The notes under the pieces were generated by a model. It did no database searches, was not told the DNA's origin, and saw nothing but the letters and a program-made list of their open reading frames with translations. Positions 51,172 through 60,290 of a stretch of 64,000 nt of DNA are shown one piece after another. The position numbers were made by a program, and so were the translations under genes. Numbering within the stretch: position 1 is the stretch's first letter; the number at the start of each line of letters is the position of its first letter. Origin of the DNA: Pseudomonas tumuqii (GTDB lineage: Bacteria > Pseudomonadota > Gammaproteobacteria > Pseudomonadales > Pseudomonadaceae); contig NZ_JAAOJA010000009.1 in NCBI RefSeq assembly GCF_013184545.1, forward strand, positions 124,001 to 188,000, given 5' to 3'.

Positions 51172-51315
51172 AACAGGCCGTTGAAAAACTACTGCGCTCG
51201 GCTATGCGGCGTTGAAAGCAGCCTCGGAATGCTCATGTACAACTCGTACACTGCGCTTCCTCGGCTGCTTTCGCCTTGCCTAGCCGTCGCTCGCTACGTT
51301 TTTCAACAGCCTGTT
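51172..51315. mobile_element. MITE-like inverted-repeat element
   Basis: Terminal arms AACAGGCCGTTGAAAAAC (51172-51189) and GTTTTTCAACAGCCTGTT (51298-51315) match at 17 of 18 positions. Imperfect inner arms occur around GAAAGCAGCC (about 51217) and GGCTGCTTTC (about 51263). It is 144 bp, has no coding capacity, and sits between DUF3079 and the NosR-like gene. Confidence 0.65.
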
Positions 51316-51504
51316 GCGGCCGTTGCAGCAAGGCTACTCCTGTCGCCGAAAGAAGCGCTTGATCCCGCGCAAGAAGCCCAGGCGCGGCTGCAGATCCCGC
51401 TGTTCTACGACTGAAGTAGCGGTCGAACTGCCGGCAAGTCGCATGGCGCCCGGCTGCACGCTGGATAGCATGGTTCGATAAGGACAAAACCGCCGAGGCG
51501 CGCC

Positions 51505-53643
51505 ATGCCATCCTGCTTCAGCCGCTTCCCCTGCCTGCGGGTGCTGATGCTGGTGTGCGCGCTGTTCAGCCAGCCGCTGGCCGCCGAGGCGTTGCAGGGC
51601 GAGATCCTGCAGTTGTTCCCGAAGGCCACGCGGGTCGAGCCCAAGCAGGCGGCGCCGCCGGTCTACAGCGTCTACCAGCTCGACGAACTGCTCGGCTACG
51701 CCTTCGAGTCCAGCGACTACTCCAGCCTCCAGGGTTTTTCCGGCAAACCCATCCGCCTGCTCATCGGCATGGACCCGCAGGGCGTGCTGGCCGGGGTGAG
51801 GGTGCTCGAACACCACGAGCCGGTGTTTCTCTATGGCCTGGGGGTGCAGCCGCTGCTGGACTTCGTCGAGCAGTACCGGCAGCACCCCATCAGCCGGCCG
51901 ATCATCGTCGGCGGTCGCCGTGCGGACAGCGCGGACGGCGAGTCGACCATCCAGTTCGACGGCGTCAGCAAGGCCACGGTGTCGGTGGTCATCCTCAATG
52001 AAACCGTGCTGCAGGCGGCGCTGAGCGTCGCCCGGCAACTGCTCGACGGCTTCGCCAGCGGCCCGCTGGCCACGCCGAAAAGCGAGCTGTACCAGCCCAT
52101 GGACTGGCAGCGCCTGCTCGACAACGGCTATGTGCAGCGCTGGACGCTGGGCCGCGAGGAGGTCGAGGCCCAGCTGGGGCATGCGCTGAGCGACTACCCC
52201 GAGTTCGCGCTGGAGGACGACGGCGGCCCCTTCAGCGAACTGCATTTCGCCTACCTCAATGCCCCGAGCATTGGCCGCAACCTGCTCGGGGCGGCTGGTT
52301 TTCAGCAGCTCGGCGAGCAATTGCAGCCCGGCGAGCAGGCGCTGCTGGTGCTGTCCAGCGGCCTGTATCGGCATGTCCCGGCCGATTTCACGCCTGCCAC
52401 CGCGGCCAGTCGCCTGGTGCTGGTGCAAAACGGCCAGGCCATCGAGCTGTACGACATGCACTTCAATAACGGCGAAGTGCTGGCGACGCTCGCCACGCCG
52501 CTGCAGGAGGTGGACGCGCACATCTTCCGCATCAAGCCCCACGCCGCCTTCAACCCGGCGCAGCCCGCCGCCCTGCAACTGAACGTCAGCCTGCGGCGCA
52601 ATCACCTGGTGGAGAGCAACAGCCACTTCAGCCGGGCGTTCCAGCTCGACCAGCAGCTGTTCGATATCCAGCAGGCCGTCGCCCCGGCCGAACCGGTGCC
52701 CATCTGGCTGCGCATGTGGCTGGAGCGCTGGTGGCAGATCGCCCTGCTGGTCGGGGCGCTGATCCTGCTGAGCGGGGTATTCGTCTTCCAGCACCGCATC
52801 AGCGCACACAGCCGCGGCTTTCACCTGCTGCGTGGCGGCTTCCTGCTGTTCACCTTGGGGTTTATCGGGCTCTACGCCCAGGGCCAGCTGTCGGTGGTGA
52901 ATATCTTCACCCTGCTGCAGACCCTGTGGGACGGCTTCGACATCCGCGTGTTCCTGATGGACCCGCTGATCTTCATCCTCTGGAGCTTCACCTTCGTCAG
53001 CCTGTTCATCTGGGGCCGCGGCCTGTTCTGCGGCTGGCTCTGCCCCTTCGGCGCCCTGCAGGAAATGCTCGGCTGGGTCGCCAAGCGCCTGCGGATCAGG
53101 CAGTGGAAAATCGCCGATCGTAGCCACCAGCGCCTGCAGAAGCTCAAATATGCAATCCTGCTCGGCCTGCTGCTGAGCGCCTTCTACTCCCTGAGCCTGG
53201 CCGAACGCCTGGCCGAAGTGGAACCCTTCAAGACCTCGATCACCCTGTTCTTCGTGCGCAGCTGGCCGTTCGTGCTGTATGCCGTGATCCTGCTCGGCCT
53301 GGGCCTGTTCGTGCACAAGTTCTACTGCCGCTACCTCTGCCCGCTCGGCGCCGGCCTGGCCGTGCTCGGCAAGTACCACCTGTTCGCCTGGCTCAAGCGC
53401 ATCGACGCCTGCGGCAACCCCTGCCAGCACTGCAAGAACCACTGCGAAATCGGCGCCATCGAGCGCGATGGCCGCATCGACTACGACGAGTGCATCCAGT
53501 GCCTGGAATGCATCGTGAGCCTCAACAACGACGACCAGTGCGTGGCCACCATCAGCGCGCGCAAGAAGGCGGAAAAGACCGGCAAGCAGGGCGGCCGGGA
53601 CAGGATCATCGTCAGCGACTGGCAGCCGGAACAAGCCGGCTAG
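51505..53643 (+). CDS. NosR/NirI-family membrane iron-sulfur flavoprotein
   Basis: A 712-aa protein: signal peptide, a periplasmic FMN-binding domain (about 70-190), a large loop, about five membrane helices from residue 410, polyferredoxin-type cysteine motifs LFCGWLCPFGALQEML (about 508) and FYCRYLCPLGAG (about 607), then C-terminal clusters CGNPCQHCKNHC and CIQCLEC. In denitrifiers NosR/NirI supports nitrous oxide or nitrite reduction by electron transfer. No nos, nir or nor genes are present, so the partner is unknown. No FNR-type box was seen in the 90 bp upstream. Confidence 0.9.
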   Translation: MPSCFSRFPCLRVLMLVCALFSQPLAAEALQGEILQLFPKATRVEPKQAAPPVYSVYQLDELLGYAFESSDYSSLQGFSGKPIRLLIGMDPQGVLAGVRVLEHHEPVFLYGLGVQPLLDFVEQYRQHPISRPIIVGGRRADSADGESTIQFDGVSKATVSVVILNETVLQAALSVARQLLDGFASGPLATPKSELYQPMDWQRLLDNGYVQRWTLGREEVEAQLGHALSDYPEFALEDDGGPFSELHFAYLNAPSIGRNLLGAAGFQQLGEQLQPGEQALLVLSSGLYRHVPADFTPATAASRLVLVQNGQAIELYDMHFNNGEVLATLATPLQEVDAHIFRIKPHAAFNPAQPAALQLNVSLRRNHLVESNSHFSRAFQLDQQLFDIQQAVAPAEPVPIWLRMWLERWWQIALLVGALILLSGVFVFQHRISAHSRGFHLLRGGFLLFTLGFIGLYAQGQLSVVNIFTLLQTLWDGFDIRVFLMDPLIFILWSFTFVSLFIWGRGLFCGWLCPFGALQEMLGWVAKRLRIRQWKIADRSHQRLQKLKYAILLGLLLSAFYSLSLAERLAEVEPFKTSITLFFVRSWPFVLYAVILLGLGLFVHKFYCRYLCPLGAGLAVLGKYHLFAWLKRIDACGNPCQHCKNHCEIGAIERDGRIDYDECIQCLECIVSLNNDDQCVATISARKKAEKTGKQGGRDRIIVSDWQPEQAG

Positions 53644-53685
53644 GGCAGGGCGGCTCGCCGCGTGCCGGTGAGGAAATGCCGCCCC

Positions 53686-53775
53686 GTAGGATGGTGCGGG
53701 CGGCGATCCGTCGGGCCACGTAGGTTGAGCGCAGCGATACCCATCGCGAGTCATCATGAAGGGGTTGCTTGGCCA
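53686..53775 (+). repeat. Repeat family D, full copy (left flank of accessory block)
   Basis: Begins GTAGGATGGTGCGGGCGGCG, contains GAGCGCAGCGATACCCATCG and ends near CATCATGAAGGGGTTGCTTG. It matches 63873-63961 in the same orientation with about six differences and one short indel. Confidence 0.85.
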
Positions 53776-53888
53776 TTCGCTCCATCATTCTGGCTAAGGG
53801 CCATGAAGATAAATGCACGGCCCCTTTTCTCATAAGCAAAGACAAGACCCGCACCTCTGCCCCTGCGGATGCTCATGAACGCTAGCGC

Positions 53889-55316
53889 TCAGCCCATCCT
53901 GCGGGCCAGCGCACGGCTTGCAACCGCGATGGCCAGCGCGGCGGCGCTCAGCACCAGGGTGACCGCGAAGGTGTTGCGCATACCGCTGGCAACGGCCTGG
54001 GGATGCGCCGTGGCGATGTCGCTCGTCGCCGAGGTGAGCACGAACACCGCGCCCATCGCGGATGCGCCGGTGATAAGCCCGAGATTGCGCGACAGGTTGA
54101 GCATGCCGGAGATGACGCCGCGTTGGTCCGAGGCCACAGCGGTCATGACCGCGGTGTTGTTGGCTGTCTGGAACAGTGCGTAGCCCATGGTGAGGATAAC
54201 GATCGGGGCAATGTAGCCGCCGATGCCGAGCCTCTCCGGTATCACCGATAACAGCAGGCAACCGGCCGCCATGCCGGCGAGCCCGACGATGGTCATGCGT
54301 TGGGCGCCAAAACGGTCCGCGATGCGACCTGCCGGCACGGCCGTCAGCGCAGAAACGAACGGCCCGACCGATAAAACCAGTCCCACCCGAGCGGCGTCGA
54401 GCCCGAGCCCATGCGCAAGATAGAAAGGCCCGACCACCAGAGTCGCCATCATCACCGTCGAGACCAGCGCGCTCATGGCGAGGCTGCCACTCAGCAGCGG
54501 ATCGCGAAACAGCGCCAAGCGAATCAGCGGTGATGCGACCCTCGCCTCGACAAAGACGAAGAGGCCGACGCCGACGGCAGCAGCCAGCAGCAGGGCCATG
54601 TCGAGCCCACGGCCCATCGTCATGGCCAGCGCGTAGGCCGCGAGCGTCAGCGCCAGCAGCAGCGTGCCCAGCGGGTCGAAGCCGCCACGCCCGGCCTTCG
54701 GCGTGTGCCGATCGACGGGCAAGTAGCGCTGCGCGAGCAGCAAGGTCAGGGCGCCCAGCGGCACGCTGACGAGGAAGATGGCCTGCCAGCCGAACCTGGC
54801 GATCAGCACGCCGCCGAGCGACGGCCCCAGCGCGGTACCAATCGCCGACATGGTCCCGAGCAAGCCAATGGCGCTGCCGGTCTTGGCCTTCGCCACCGTC
54901 TCGCCAACAAAGGCCAGGGTCAGGGCCATCATGATCGCCGCACCGAGCCCCTGTAGCGCCCGCGCGCCGATCAGCAGCCACAAGGTGGGCGCGAAGCCGC
55001 ACAGCGCCGAGGCCAGCGTGAACAGGAATATCCCGGCCAGGAGCAGGCGCCGCCGGCCAATCAGATCGCCGAACCGGCCGACGCTGACGATCAGGGTGGT
55101 GATGGCGAGCAGATAGGCGATAACCACCCACTGCACGTCCTGGAAGGAGGCGTCGAACGCCTGGACCAAGGTCGGCAAGCCGACATTGGCGATGCTGATG
55201 CCAAGCGAGGACAGCAACATGGATAGCGACAGGCTGGCGAGCGCCAAGCGAACCGCAGGCGTCCGTTGCGCACTGTCCGCTACGGCCTCAGCTTGTCCTG
55301 CAATAACCGGCTTCAT
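53889..55316 (-). CDS. MFS drug/solute transporter, DHA2 type
   Basis: A 475-aa transporter with about 14 hydrophobic helices. The MFS signature between helices 2 and 3 is GRFGDLIGRRRLLLAG, motif C-like GPSLGGVLIARFGW appears in helix 5, and VGLPTLVQAFDASFQDVQWV is typical of the EmrB/QacA group. AAGGAGG lies 7 nt before the ATG at 55316. It is divergent from the LysR gene (143 bp), which is its likely regulator. Confidence 0.9.
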   Translation of the reverse strand: MKPVIAGQAEAVADSAQRTPAVRLALASLSLSMLLSSLGISIANVGLPTLVQAFDASFQDVQWVVIAYLLAITTLIVSVGRFGDLIGRRRLLLAGIFLFTLASALCGFAPTLWLLIGARALQGLGAAIMMALTLAFVGETVAKAKTGSAIGLLGTMSAIGTALGPSLGGVLIARFGWQAIFLVSVPLGALTLLLAQRYLPVDRHTPKAGRGGFDPLGTLLLALTLAAYALAMTMGRGLDMALLLAAAVGVGLFVFVEARVASPLIRLALFRDPLLSGSLAMSALVSTVMMATLVVGPFYLAHGLGLDAARVGLVLSVGPFVSALTAVPAGRIADRFGAQRMTIVGLAGMAAGCLLLSVIPERLGIGGYIAPIVILTMGYALFQTANNTAVMTAVASDQRGVISGMLNLSRNLGLITGASAMGAVFVLTSATSDIATAHPQAVASGMRNTFAVTLVLSAAALAIAVASRALARRMG

Positions 55317-55459
55317 CAGGCCCTCCTTTGTTCTGGCCACTCCCGAAGCGGAGCTGTCGGAAATCTACGCCGGCGGGTAACCTGGCGGAAGGCGCAGCAT
55401 TTGCAGGTTATTCGTGCGTTTGACGCGCTATCAAAATCACGCCATTCCAGGGCCGACCG

Positions 55460-56350
55460 ATGTCCACACCCGATCTCAATTTGCTGGTCACCCTCGATGT
55501 GCTGCTCGCCGAAGGCAGCGTGGCACGCGCCGCCAAGCGCTTGCGGCTGAGCCCGTCGGCGATGAGCCGGGCGCTGGCACGCTTGCGCGACACCATGGGC
55601 GACCCGCTGTTGGTCCGGGCCGGACGCGGCCTGGTGCCCACGCCCCGAGCGCTCGAACTGCGCGAGCGGGTCGCGCAACTGGTGCAGGACGCCGAAGCGG
55701 TGCTGCGCCCCGCCGCACAGATCGACCTGAAACAGCTGGTGCGAACCTTCACCCTGCGCAGCAGCGAAGGCTTTGCCGAGAACTTCGGGCCGGCGCTGAT
55801 TGCGCGCATTGCACAGGAAGCGCCTGGCGTACGCCTGTGCTTCATGCAAAAACCGGATAAAGACAGCACGCCCCTGCGCGACGGCACCGTCGACCTGGAA
55901 ACCGGTGTCGTGGGCCAGGACGCCAGTCCGGAATTGCGGACCCAGGCCTTGTTCCGCGACCGCTTCATCGGCGTCGTGCGCCTGGGCCACCCGCTGAGCC
56001 AGGGCGAGGTCACGCCGGCCCGTTATGCGGCTGGCGGGCACATCTACGTTTCCCGCCGCGGGCTCGATAAGGGCCCGATCGATGAAGCCCTGAAGTCGCT
56101 AGGCCTTGCGCGGGAGGTCGTGACGATTGTCGCCGGCTTTTCCACCGCACTCGCCCTGGCCCGCGCCACCGAACTGATCGTCAGCGTCCCGGAACGGCAC
56201 ACCGCCAGCCTGCGCGCCGGCATGTACAGCTTCCCGCTACCGTTCACCCTGCCGACATTCACGGTCGCCATGCTCTGGCACCCGCGAATGGACGCCGATC
56301 CGGCGCATCGCTGGTTGCGCGGGTGTCTGCGGGAAGTTTGTGCGCAGTAG
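55460..56350 (+). CDS. LysR-family transcriptional regulator
   Basis: A 296-aa LTTR: helix-turn-helix in LNLLVTLDVLLAEGSVARAA and LRLSPSAMSRALARLRDTMG, then a type-2 periplasmic-binding effector domain. Divergent transcription from the MFS gene is the usual LTTR layout. No T-N11-A box was confirmed in the shared region. The effector is unknown. Confidence 0.92.
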   Translation: MSTPDLNLLVTLDVLLAEGSVARAAKRLRLSPSAMSRALARLRDTMGDPLLVRAGRGLVPTPRALELRERVAQLVQDAEAVLRPAAQIDLKQLVRTFTLRSSEGFAENFGPALIARIAQEAPGVRLCFMQKPDKDSTPLRDGTVDLETGVVGQDASPELRTQALFRDRFIGVVRLGHPLSQGEVTPARYAAGGHIYVSRRGLDKGPIDEALKSLGLAREVVTIVAGFSTALALARATELIVSVPERHTASLRAGMYSFPLPFTLPTFTVAMLWHPRMDADPAHRWLRGCLREVCAQ

Positions 56351-56482
56351 ATCGCCCTGAACCTGCTGCCGTCGATGGTCGCAAGCGCTTCAGAGAACAG
56401 GCCAAGCTGCTGGCACAGCACCACGAGCGGCCTACAGACGCCGCGGATTGCCGTGCCGTTATCCTTGCGGAAGTTGGCTATG

Positions 56483-57694
56483 TTAGGCAGCCACGTTCGA
56501 TTTCATAAGCGGCACTCGTGGCGCTGTATGCGAAGCCAGGAAGGCCAGGACGGCTGCTACCGCAAGCACGGCCGCGCTCAATTCGAATGTCGCCCGGTAA
56601 CCGCTCAGATCAAATACGAAGCCGCCTACGGTTGCACCCGTGGCAATCGCCAGTTGGATGATCGCCACCATCAATCCACCGCCAGCCTCCGCATCGTCAG
56701 GCAGGGTCCTCGCCAGCCATGTCCACCAGCCAACCGGCGCTGCGGTCGCAACCAGCCCCCAGAAGCCCAGCAAGACGGCGGTAGTCGCCGCGGAGCCTCC
56801 AAACGCAGCGAGCGCCAGTGCGATCACTGCCATCAGCATCGGGATGGCGATCAGCGTCCGATACAGGCCGTTTTTCAAGAACACTTCAATCAAGAAGGTT
56901 CCCGCGAAACCGGCCACCCCCAAAACGAGCAGCATGAGCGAAAGCATGGAAACGCTGACGTGGGTGACCGTTTCCAGGAACGGGCGCAGATAGGTGAACA
57001 GCATGAACTGGCCCATGAAAAAGGCGCTGGCCGCGACCATGCCCAACGCTACCGGCGCGCTCTTCATTAACCTGAAGGCATTGCCGCTTCCGGCGCTACG
57101 TTCCGTCCTCATGGCGGGGAGGCTCAACAGGAGCCACGCGGCGGCGACTGCAGCGACTGGCACGATGCAGAAGAAAGCGCCCCGCCAGCCGATCAACGCA
57201 CCGAGGAAGCTTCCCAGGGGCGCCGCAATCACTGTCGCCAAGGCGTTGCCGCCGTTGACGATTGCCAGCGCACGCGGCACCTGGTCATCCGGCACCAGCC
57301 GCATGGCCGTTGCCGCCGACAGCGCCCAGAAACCGCCGATCGCGACGCCGATCAGCGCGCGCCCAGCCATGAACAGCGTGTAGTTCGGCGCGAATGCCAC
57401 CAGCGTTCCGGAAACGAGCATCAGCAATGTCAGGGACAGGAGCAGCCGTTTGCGATCAACCCGTGCCGCCACTGATGCGATGACAAGACTGGTGAGCAAC
57501 GCGAACAGCCCAGAGACGGAAATACTCTGGCCGGCCTGGCCTTCGCTGATCTGGAGGTCTGTCGCAATCGGCGTCAGCAGGCTGACTGGCATGAATTCCG
57601 CGGCCACCAGCGCAAACGCGGCGAGCGACATGGCGAGAACAGCGCCCCATGACTGCTGGCTCTTTTGAGGGGCTGAGAGAAATGTATCGGTCAT
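56483..57694 (-). CDS. MFS transporter, DHA1 type
   Basis: A 403-aa transporter with about 12 helices: AEFMPVSLLTPIATDL, ARVDRKRLLLSLTLLMLVSG (motif A region), GRALIGVAIGGFWALSAATA and GNALATVIAAPLGSFLGALI (motif C region). It resembles AraJ/YdhP-like sugar or drug exporters. The ATG at 57694 (MTDTFLSAPQKSQQSW) is chosen; the frame runs 60 residues further upstream with no membrane pattern. The 319 bp between this gene and the hydrolase contain only the stem-loop at 57953-57974. Confidence 0.9.
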   Translation of the reverse strand: MTDTFLSAPQKSQQSWGAVLAMSLAAFALVAAEFMPVSLLTPIATDLQISEGQAGQSISVSGLFALLTSLVIASVAARVDRKRLLLSLTLLMLVSGTLVAFAPNYTLFMAGRALIGVAIGGFWALSAATAMRLVPDDQVPRALAIVNGGNALATVIAAPLGSFLGALIGWRGAFFCIVPVAAVAAAWLLLSLPAMRTERSAGSGNAFRLMKSAPVALGMVAASAFFMGQFMLFTYLRPFLETVTHVSVSMLSLMLLVLGVAGFAGTFLIEVFLKNGLYRTLIAIPMLMAVIALALAAFGGSAATTAVLLGFWGLVATAAPVGWWTWLARTLPDDAEAGGGLMVAIIQLAIATGATVGGFVFDLSGYRATFELSAAVLAVAAVLAFLASHTAPRVPLMKSNVAA

Positions 57695-57952
57695 GGATAG
57701 AGGGATCCTGTGCTTCTTGAAGCGCATTCGCCGTTGCACCGAGCAACGTCGACAGACACCTCGGAGCGCGCGGCAGCGCCATGCTCGACGTGCATTGAGG
57801 CTCAACTGGCAATTTGCGTTGCAAGCCAGCGTCATGCGCTGCGTGATGGGGGAACAATGCGGCCTCGTTGCCATCGACCAACAAGCGATCTCAGCCTGTC
57901 AGCCGCACCTCTGATCAAGAGGCGACTCAGGTCCAGGCGCAGAGGCAGAAAC

Positions 57953-57974
57953 GCGGCACCGGGATCGGTGCCGC
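57953..57974 (-). terminator. Stem-loop downstream of the hydrolase gene
   Basis: GCGGCACCG-GGAT-CGGTGCCGC, a perfect 9-bp stem 40 bp past the stop of the hydrolase gene on the minus strand. Only a short GTTTC follows, so termination strength is uncertain. Confidence 0.45.
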
Positions 57975-58013
57975 CGCGGGAGATGCGGTGCCCAACTAAG
58001 GCACTGATCAGTG

Positions 58014-59036
58014 CTACTGCAGATTGCTTTGGAAGAACTCGGTCAACTTGGCGAACGGGATGAGGTTGACCCGGTCGTACAGATCCACATGGCCGGCACC
58101 GGGAACAACGAACAACTCCTTGGGCTCGGCGGCGCGCTTGAAGGCATCTTCACTGAACTCGCGCGAGTGCGCAGCGGAGCCGGTTATGAACAGCAGTGGA
58201 CGTGGCGAGATGGACTCGATGTCGTTGAACGGATAGAAGTTCATGAACTTCACGTTGCTGGTCAGCGTCGGCATGGTGGTGGTTTGCGGCGACGCGCCGG
58301 CAGGCGTGACCTCGCCCCGCGGTGTGCGATAGAAGTCGTAGAACTCGTCGCCGACTGGGTTGCCAGTCAGCTTTAGCGGCGAACCGCTGGTGTATTTGCT
58401 GTTGCCGCCCTGGAACTCCAGGTCACGCTGCTCGGCCGCTTCGCGGATGATCTGCTGGCGTTGCTCCAGGGTAACGGCGTGCTGAAGGCCATTGCGGTTG
58501 GCCGCACCCATGTCGTACATGCTGACGGTCGCGATGGCTTTCAGCCGCGGATCGATCTTGGCCGCGCTGATGGCGAAGCTACCGCTGCCGCAGATGCCGA
58601 GAACGCCGATGCGCTGCCGATCGATGAAAGGCCGGGTGCCCAGGAAATCCACCGCGGCACTGAAGTCTTCCGCGTAGATGTCCGGCGACACTGCTTGGCG
58701 AGGCTGTCCTTCGCTCTCACCCCAGAAGGATAGGTCCAGCGACAGCGTGACGAAACCCTGCTCGGCCATTTTGCTGGCGTAGAGGTTCGCGCTCTGCTCC
58801 TTCACCGCCCCCATCGGGTGGCCGACGATGATGGCGGCACTCTTGGCTTCGGGGGCGAGGCCCTTCGGGGTGAACAGGTTACCGGCCACCTTCATGCCGT
58901 ATTGATTGTTGAAGGAGACCTTTGCCACAGTCACCTTGTCGCTGTTGTAGAAGTTGTCCGCGCCGTTCGACATATCGGCTCCCATTGATGAGAACGAGGT
59001 GATGAGCAGCCCTAAGGCAAGCAGCATTCTTTTCAC
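58014..59036 (-). CDS. Exported alpha/beta hydrolase (dienelactone hydrolase-like) with Cys nucleophile elbow
   Basis: A 340-aa protein with an N-terminal signal peptide (MLLALGLLITSFSSMGA) and an alpha/beta hydrolase fold (VGHPMGAVKEQSANLYASKM, LDLSFWGESEG). The nucleophile elbow reads GICGSGSF, with Cys about 149 where most hydrolases have Ser; GAGHVDLYD gives the His. A GTG start at 59036 has AAGGAA 8 nt upstream. It lies downstream of the zinc dehydrogenase on the same strand, 39 bp apart, probably co-transcribed. Confidence 0.85.
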   Translation of the reverse strand: MKRMLLALGLLITSFSSMGADMSNGADNFYNSDKVTVAKVSFNNQYGMKVAGNLFTPKGLAPEAKSAAIIVGHPMGAVKEQSANLYASKMAEQGFVTLSLDLSFWGESEGQPRQAVSPDIYAEDFSAAVDFLGTRPFIDRQRIGVLGICGSGSFAISAAKIDPRLKAIATVSMYDMGAANRNGLQHAVTLEQRQQIIREAAEQRDLEFQGGNSKYTSGSPLKLTGNPVGDEFYDFYRTPRGEVTPAGASPQTTTMPTLTSNVKFMNFYPFNDIESISPRPLLFITGSAAHSREFSEDAFKRAAEPKELFVVPGAGHVDLYDRVNLIPFAKLTEFFQSNLQ

Positions 59037-59075
59037 GTGATAATTCCTTCTGTTGAGTTGTTTGGCCTCGCGCGA

Positions 59076-60125
59076 TCAGCCGGCCAAGGTGGCGTTGTCG
59101 ATCACGAAGCGATACTTGACGTCGCCCTTGAGCATTCGCTCGTAGGACTCGTTGATCTGATCGGCCCGCACCAGCTCGATGTCGGCGACGATGCCGTGCT
59201 CGGCACAGAAATCCAGCATCTCCTGGGTCTCGGGGATGCCGCCGATCATCGAGCCGGCAAGGGTTCGTCGTTTCATGATCAGGTTGAACACGTTGGGCGA
59301 CGGGTGCGGCGAGGCGGGCGCACCGACCAGGGTCAGCACACTGTCGCGCTTGAGCAGGACCAGGAAGTCATCGAGATCGTGGGGGGCTGCGACGGTGTTG
59401 AGGATGAAGTCGAAGCTCTTGGCCTGCGCGGCCATCTCGTCGGCATTGCGCGAGACGACAACCTCGTCGGCACCCAGCTGCCTGGCCGCTTCGCGCTTGG
59501 TTTCGGAGGTGGTGAACGCCACCACCTGGGCACCCATCGCATGGGCCAGTTTGATGCCCATATGACCCAGGCCACCGATACCGACGACACCGATCTTCTT
59601 GCCCGGCCCCGCGTTCCAGTGACGCAGCGGCGAATAGGTGGTGATGCCTGCGCACAACAGCGGCGCGACAGCGGCCAGTTGCTCCTCGGGGTGGCGGATG
59701 CGCAGCACGTAGCGCTCGTGTACCACGATGGTTTGCGAATAGCCGCCAAACGTCCAGCCGGGTGCGTCCCCGGTCGGGAAGTTGTAGGTACCGATCATGC
59801 CGTCGCAGTAGTTTTCCAGGCCGGCGTCGCAGTCGTCGCAGTGCTGGCAACTGTCGACGATGCAGCCGATCCCGACCAGATCACCGGCTTTGAACCCCGA
59901 GACGTGTGCGCCGACCGCGCTTACGCGGCCGACGATTTCGTGGCCCGGAACGCAGGGGAACTGCGTGCCTTCCCACTCGGCGCGCACCTGATGCAGATCC
60001 GAGTGGCAGATGCCGCAGAAGGCGATGTCGATCTGAACGTCATGGGCTCCAGGTGCACGGCGGGTGATCTGCAGCGGCTCGAGTGGTTTGTCGCCCGCAT
60101 GGGCACCGTAGGCTTTTACTAGCAT
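59076..60125 (-). CDS. NAD(P)-dependent zinc alcohol dehydrogenase (YahK-like)
   Basis: A 349-aa medium-chain dehydrogenase: catalytic zinc FCGICHSDLHQ, GHEIVGR and LLCAGITTYSP; structural zinc loop CQHCDDCDAGLENYC; Rossmann GVVGIGGLGHMGIK. These are YahK/AdhC-like NADPH aldehyde reductase features. It is divergent from an AraC regulator (165 bp to its start), matching the layout of aldehyde-responsive YqhC/YqhD-type systems. It is a paralogue of the enzyme at 31078-32112. Confidence 0.93.
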   Translation of the reverse strand: MLVKAYGAHAGDKPLEPLQITRRAPGAHDVQIDIAFCGICHSDLHQVRAEWEGTQFPCVPGHEIVGRVSAVGAHVSGFKAGDLVGIGCIVDSCQHCDDCDAGLENYCDGMIGTYNFPTGDAPGWTFGGYSQTIVVHERYVLRIRHPEEQLAAVAPLLCAGITTYSPLRHWNAGPGKKIGVVGIGGLGHMGIKLAHAMGAQVVAFTTSETKREAARQLGADEVVVSRNADEMAAQAKSFDFILNTVAAPHDLDDFLVLLKRDSVLTLVGAPASPHPSPNVFNLIMKRRTLAGSMIGGIPETQEMLDFCAEHGIVADIELVRADQINESYERMLKGDVKYRFVIDNATLAG

Positions 60126-60290
60126 TGAAGACCCCTTCCTGCATTAGGTTAGAGGCACATTCTCCGGCTATGCCCGGATGCCCTGTAGCGAGTTTCGCTG
60201 GATTACTTGCCTGATCCGCTGAGCCTGCAGGCTTTTGCTGGGAAGGGGCCGACGGCCGCGTTAGAGTTCGGCCACGAGGTGCAAGCAAAC

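Noticed and set aside
51334..53757. 807-codon minus-strand frame opposite the NosR-like gene
   Set aside because: The plus-strand frame has clear cysteine motifs and membrane helices; this is its antisense shadow.
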